Part shown: positions 60,766-64,000 of the stretch, one piece after another
How the letters are laid out: each line of letters starts with the position of its first letter
Numbering within the stretch: position 1 is the first letter of the stretch
Source: Ancylobacter defluvii
GTDB lineage: Bacteria; Pseudomonadota; Alphaproteobacteria; Rhizobiales; Xanthobacteraceae
Direction: 5' to 3'
DNA: 64,000 bases
Assembly: GCF_018390605.1 (NCBI RefSeq)
Contig: NZ_JAHBGD010000027.1
Coordinates: 156,190-220,189, forward strand
Translations under genes and position numbers: made by a program
The notes under the pieces: model-generated
The model's input: the letters and a program-made list of their open reading frames with translations, nothing else
Databases searched by the model: none
Told to the model about the DNA's origin: nothing

Positions 60766-61449
60766 TCAATCGTGATCACCCAGCATGAAGCTGGTGATGC
60801 GGTTGAGGGTGCGGGCGATGTGGTTGCGCCGGATGAAGCCCACCGCGCGGATATCGCCAGCGGCGAGCGAAGCCAGGATTTCGGTGATCTCGTCGGCTTG
60901 TGCCGTGACCTCCGCCGACCAATTGAGTTCGGGCAGGATCTCGAGATAGGCGCGGATCGTCTTGTAGTAGAGAACCTCGGAAACCTGCCGGTATTCGGCA
61001 TTGCCGGAAAGATGCAGGATCTCGTCCTGAAGCCGGTGGCTGATCTGGGCCAGGGCGCGCACATCGACCTGACCGCTCAGCGGCTGGCATTCGGCCAGAA
61101 GCTCGCGGAGCGTCGCGGTAATGGCGTCGAGCATGGACGCTGGGTTGAGGTCGCCGAGCAGTTCGGCAAGCTTCATGCGCAGCGCATAGGCATCGCGCAG
61201 GGATTTGAGTTCCACCGACGTTACCATCGAGCCGACATTGGGTGTGGTCTCGATCAGCCCTTCATTCTCCAGCGTCTGCATCACCCGCCGCATGGGGGTG
61301 CGGCTGACACCGAATTCGCGAGCGAGCTCGGCTTCGCTGAGTGCCGTGCCGGGCGGGTAAATCAGAAGACAGATGCGGTCGCGCAGGGCGCGGTGGATAG
61401 CGGAAAACCGCTCCCTCGGCGTGGGTCGGCTCTCAACAGTCACGGTCAT
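60766..61449 (-). CDS. GntR-family (FCD) regulator of the amidase/ABC operon
   Basis: 227 residues: RFSAIHRALRDRICLLIYPPGTALSEAELAREFGVSRTPMRRVMQTLENEGLIETTPNVGSMVTSVE, then an FCD-like domain. It is a clear paralogue of the regulator at 50513 (shared RALRDRICLL, GDIRAVGFIRRNHIA). First gene of the operon to 54887. A near-palindrome lies 72 bases upstream of its start (61521-61534). Likely a repressor relieved by the imported substrate. Confidence 0.92.
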   Translation of the reverse strand: MTVTVESRPTPRERFSAIHRALRDRICLLIYPPGTALSEAELAREFGVSRTPMRRVMQTLENEGLIETTPNVGSMVTSVELKSLRDAYALRMKLAELLGDLNPASMLDAITATLRELLAECQPLSGQVDVRALAQISHRLQDEILHLSGNAEYRQVSEVLYYKTIRAYLEILPELNWSAEVTAQADEITEILASLAAGDIRAVGFIRRNHIARTLNRITSFMLGDHD

Positions 61450-61520
61450 GGCGGCCTCCTATTGTTCAAGTGGTACATCTTAAAGTATGTATCGTCAACG
61501 ACAGCGTTCCGGATTCGATA

Positions 61521-61534
61521 ACCGGTATACTGGT
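61521..61534. promoter_or_regulatory. GntR-type operator candidate
   Basis: ACCGGTATACTGGT is palindromic at 12 of 14 positions around GTATAC, close to the TGGTATACCA style of FadR-group GntR sites. It lies between the divergent GntR and methyltransferase genes. Confidence 0.6.
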
Positions 61535-61637
61535 TTACGACGCGTAGCATAAGCTCATGAAATGTCTCGTACATTCCTGAATGTAGTTTGCCATTGCCCG
61601 CGCCGAACGCGAAAATTCCTCGCTATCACACGCGGGA

Positions 61638-62486
61638 ATGCGAAGGCGGATGATGTCGATGAGCGGATCTGAATCGGGGGTGCGGGCGGCCAAGCACGAC
61701 TTCTCGCCGACCTATGACCAGCCCTGGCCGCACGCCTATTACAAGGCTCATCTCGCTCTCGACTATATGATCTGCGACCGCACCCGGCCGGTGTTCGAGA
61801 ACATCATCGCGCGCCTGCGCCGCCAGCGGCCGCATCGACCTCTCAAGATCGTGGATATCGGCGCGTCCTACGGTCTCAACGCGGCCCTGCTGCGCACTCC
61901 GCTCACCTTGGACGATCTCTACGCCGCCTATACCCTGGCGGATGGGCCGCTGGCGTCGCAACGCCTTGAGGATCACCAGGCCTTCTTCACGCGCCAGAAG
62001 CTGCGGGAGGACCTTGAGATCGTGGGCCTGGATCCAAGTGGGCAGGCGTTGCGCTACGCCCGTGACGTCGGCCTGATAGGAACGGCGATAGCTGCCAATC
62101 TGGAGACTGAACAACTCTCCCTTGAGGATCGTGAGGCCCTTCGTGATGCGGATCTGATCATCAGCACGGGGTGCGTTGGCTATGCGACCGCACAGACATT
62201 CCAGCGGGTCTATGAGGCGACCGCCGCCACCCGACCCTGGGTGGCGAGCTTCGCCATGCATCCCTTCGGCTACGGGGAGATTGCGGCCATGCTGGCGGAG
62301 TTCGGTCTCGTCACCATCGAGAGCGCCCACCTTCGGCAACGCCAGCGTTGGTTCTCGACCGAGCACGAACGCGCCTCCATCCTCGCCTTGATGGCCGAGC
62401 AAGGCATGGATGATCGGCTGGAGCGTACTACCGGCTATATCTACGCCGCCTTCCACCTGTCGACGCCTCGCGAGGACGGTGCATGA
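61638..62486 (+). CDS. Class I SAM-dependent methyltransferase-like protein
   Basis: 282 residues (ATGs at 61638, 61650 and 61659 are all possible starts). The SAM-binding motif I is LKIVDIGASYGLNAALL, with an acidic end of strand 2 in LEIVGLDPSGQALRYARDVGL and motif III-like ALRDADLIISTGCVGYAT. The target is unknown. It is divergent from the amidase/ABC operon and may modify a pathway compound. The LysR-type relic follows 24 bases later. Confidence 0.78.
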   Translation: MRRRMMSMSGSESGVRAAKHDFSPTYDQPWPHAYYKAHLALDYMICDRTRPVFENIIARLRRQRPHRPLKIVDIGASYGLNAALLRTPLTLDDLYAAYTLADGPLASQRLEDHQAFFTRQKLREDLEIVGLDPSGQALRYARDVGLIGTAIAANLETEQLSLEDREALRDADLIISTGCVGYATAQTFQRVYEATAATRPWVASFAMHPFGYGEIAAMLAEFGLVTIESAHLRQRQRWFSTEHERASILALMAEQGMDDRLERTTGYIYAAFHLSTPREDGA

Positions 62487-62510
62487 AGGCGCAGTGGGAT
62501 ACTGCCGCCA

Positions 62511-63405
62511 TTGGCGCAGCGCCTGGATCCCTTCCTGCTGAAACATTGGCGGTTCATTCTAGCTGCGGCGGAAGAGGGCAGCTTCCGACGGGCAGCGGAC
62601 CGGCTCGGGGTGCAGCAATCGACGCTGAGTCGGCGTATTCGTGACATTGAGGATGCCATGGGGGCCACCCTTTTTGCCCGGTCCCATGCCGGCGTGCGGC
62701 CGACTTTCGCCGGCCGTCGTCTGCTGGGACCCGCGCGGGAGATCCTGGCACACTGGCGGTGGAGCGCGCCGGAACCGCGCAGGATGGCGTGCTTCGCATC
62801 GGTCTCCCCCGATCACGCCGGGAGCACGCCTCACGCAGCTGCTTCTCCGATTCCTGCAGGTCTGTCCGCACGTCCGTGTCGAACTCGTCGATGCGGATCC
62901 GGCGTCGCAGTATCAGGCAGCGCGCCGGCATGAACTTGATGTCGTGATTGAAGCCGGGGCACCCGCGGTGAAGGGCGAGGCCGGACTCGATCTGTGGGAC
63001 GAGCCTGTGCTTATCGTCATGGCAGAGCGGGATGTTCTGGCCGCGTCGCACGCGATCGGCCTTGATGAACTGGCCGGGCGGCATTTCATTTTCATGGCGG
63101 GCGACCCGGCTCTGCCCGTTTTCCGAGACCTCTTGGCCCACGTGCCTACCGTTTGCTTCTCCGTTGAGCCGCTCGCCCGGGAGACAAACCTCCTGCAACT
63201 GGTCGCGCTTGGCCAGGGCCTGACGCTGACGACCGTTTCCGTGTCATCTCATGCACCGGTCACCTGCCGTCCTCTCAAAGGACAGGGATTGCCGCTTCGT
63301 TCCGTCTGGTCACGCTCGAATCCCAACCCTGCCCTGACCCGGCTTCTGTCCGTCGCGCGCGAACTGAGGAAGTCGCCTGGCCATCGGGGCGCCGTCCGAA
63401 CGTGA
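62511..63405 (+). pseudogene. LysR-family regulator, two frameshifts
   Basis: The reading frame at 62511 (TTG) encodes a LysR helix-turn-helix (LDPFLLKHWRFILAAAEEGSFRRAADRLGVQQSTLSRRIRDIEDAMGATLFARSHAGVRPTFAGRRLLGPAREILAH). A missing G near 62755 moves the frame (VERAGTAQDGVLRIGLP), and a missing C in the C-run near 62810 moves it again (ITPGARLTQLLLRFLQVCPHVRVELVDADPASQ to 63405). The repaired protein would be about 300 residues, so it is a recently broken gene, or the two shifts are read errors. Confidence 0.85.
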
Positions 63406-63428
63406 TCTCCGCATATTCCGGTATCGTG

Positions 63429-63704
63429 TCACTTGATCCGGCTCGTGCCTGCGGCGCGCCTTTGCTTAGGTTGTGGCGCCGTCTCCTCCGCCATGCCGTC
63501 CGGTTCGACGAGCGCCACATGGCTCACGCTTAGAGCCAGCGCGATCTCGTACAGTGTGATGATCGTCGGGTTCTTGAGCCCGCGCTCCATGTCGGACAGA
63601 TATTGCTGGCTGAACCCCGAACGCATGGCGAGCTCCTCCTGAGTCAGCTTTTGAGCCTGACGCAGGCGCGCGAGATTGCGGCCGACCAGCTTGCGCATGT
63701 CCAT
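63429..63704 (-). CDS. XRE-family small regulator (copy 2)
   Basis: 91 residues from the ATG at 63704: MDMRKLVGRNLARLRQAQKLTQEELAMRSGFSQQYLSDMERGLKNPTIITLYEIALALSVSHVALVEPDG plus a basic tail. It is a paralogue of the protein at 50191, sharing the first ten residues but one and the PTIITLYE helix, and has the same upstream 25-base segment. The two copies bracket the region 50.4-63.7 kb. Confidence 0.9.
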   Translation of the reverse strand: MDMRKLVGRNLARLRQAQKLTQEELAMRSGFSQQYLSDMERGLKNPTIITLYEIALALSVSHVALVEPDGMAEETAPQPKQRRAAGTSRIK

Positions 63705-63731
63705 AGCGCAAGCGGTCGCGGATTCCGACGA

Positions 63732-63756
63732 TCAAGTTTATCAACTATAATATGTA
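63732..63756. promoter_or_regulatory. 25-nt promoter/operator segment (copy 2)
   Basis: Identical to 50437-50461, with AGTTTATCAACT at 63735-63746. It lies 28 bases before the copy-2 start, the same spacing as in copy 1. Just beyond it the sequence turns into the antiporter gene fragment. Confidence 0.7.
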
Positions 63757-63767
63757 TCGACTAATCT

Positions 63768-64000
63768 ACCCTTGCCCAGGTCGCCAGCGCGATCGCGGGC
63801 CTGGGGCTGACGGGCGCGGTGGTGTTCGGGCTGTCAGGTCCGGTCGCCTTCATCGCCGGGGCGGGCTTCGTCCTGTCCTCGACCGCCGTCATCATGTCCA
63901 TGCTGCAGGACCGGGGCGAGATCTCGAGCGCGGAAGGACAGAAGTCGGTCGCGATCCTCCTGTTCGAGGACCTGATGATCGTGCCGCTCCTGGCGATCGT
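63768..64000 (+). pseudogene. KefB/CPA2-type cation antiporter, internal fragment
   Basis: The frame from about 63768 to the window end reads LAQVASAIAGLGLTGAVVFGLSGPVAFIAGAGFVLSSTAVIMSMLQDRGEISSAEGQKSVAILLFEDLMIVPLLAIV, the middle of a Kef-type monovalent cation:proton antiporter (the SSTA and LLFED motifs are diagnostic). The first ~90 residues are missing, and upstream lies the XRE control region. The gene was therefore cut at about 63765, probably by insertion of the XRE-bounded segment. Its 3' end is outside the window. Confidence 0.85.

Noticed and set aside
1..64000. CRISPR arrays, rRNA genes, prophage structural genes
   Set aside because: No regularly spaced direct repeats, no rRNA-like sequence and no capsid/tail genes were seen on reading both strands.

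Overview
The window is high-GC DNA from an alphaproteobacterium, most likely a member of the Hyphomicrobiales (Rhizobiales). The gene families (TraG/DUF736/ArdC conjugative modules, TctABC, TRAP and NMT1-type transporters, FCD-type GntR regulators) and the codon use fit this, but no rRNA or housekeeping gene fixes the taxon. It reads as an accessory-genome mosaic: catabolic operons separated by remnants of mobile elements, with many pseudogenes.

1-6.1 kb: a conjugative-element fragment with the C-terminal half of a TraG/VirD4 coupling protein, a WGR protein, DUF736, an intact RelB-like antitoxin beside a doubly broken RelE/ParE toxin, ArdC, then a frameshifted IS110-family transposase and a 55-nt near-perfect palindrome. 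6.2-15.4 kb: a tartrate/C4-acid cluster (LysR, D-tartrate dehydratase, a malic enzyme with a large internal deletion, a hydratase, TctC, tartrate/D-malate dehydrogenase, TctB, TctA). 15.4-16.5 kb: a decayed serine recombinase. 16.7-25.4 kb: a seven-gene minus-strand operon (aminotransferase, MFS, FAD oxidoreductase, 2-hydroxyacid dehydrogenase, NMT1-type ABC importer) with a divergent LacI regulator and a clear LacI-type operator.

25.4-36.6 kb: a second mobile or defence segment. It holds a relaxase (DUF3363) tail, a secreted hydrolase, a TIGR02391-like fragment, a HEPN protein, a compact three-gene operon (MGMT/ATL-like winged helix, a GIY-YIG nuclease with an N-terminal domain, and a HEPN gene broken by three lesions), a large SF2 helicase with a possible C-terminal nuclease, and a full-length large serine recombinase. 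The recombinase gene runs through a tRNA-3'-end-like sequence and abuts a truncated flavin monooxygenase gene. The 28.8-34.1 kb part is the best candidate here for an undescribed defence system.

36.6-42.2 kb: stress and redox genes (COG2085 dehydrogenase, MarR, Ohr, SDR, TetR with palindromic operator) and a chimeric IS3-type element. 42.3-49.7 kb: a complete uronate/gulonate operon (GntR, TRAP DctPQM, Zn-dehydrogenase, UxuA, UxuB). 50.2-63.7 kb: a nitrogen-compound region bracketed by two paralogous XRE regulators that share an identical 25-nt promoter/operator segment. It holds three FCD-type GntR regulators, an Asp/Glu-racemase-like enzyme, a metal-site-degenerate M24 protein, HigBA with tandem operators, and a tightly overlapping operon (GntR, spermidine-type ABC importer, AtzG-like subunit, amidase). 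The right edge is an internal piece of a KefB-type antiporter cut at about 63765.

No rRNA, complete tRNA or CRISPR array was seen. Several gene-breaking frameshifts lie in C-runs, so some could be sequencing errors, but in-frame stops and large deletions in other genes show that real decay is present.
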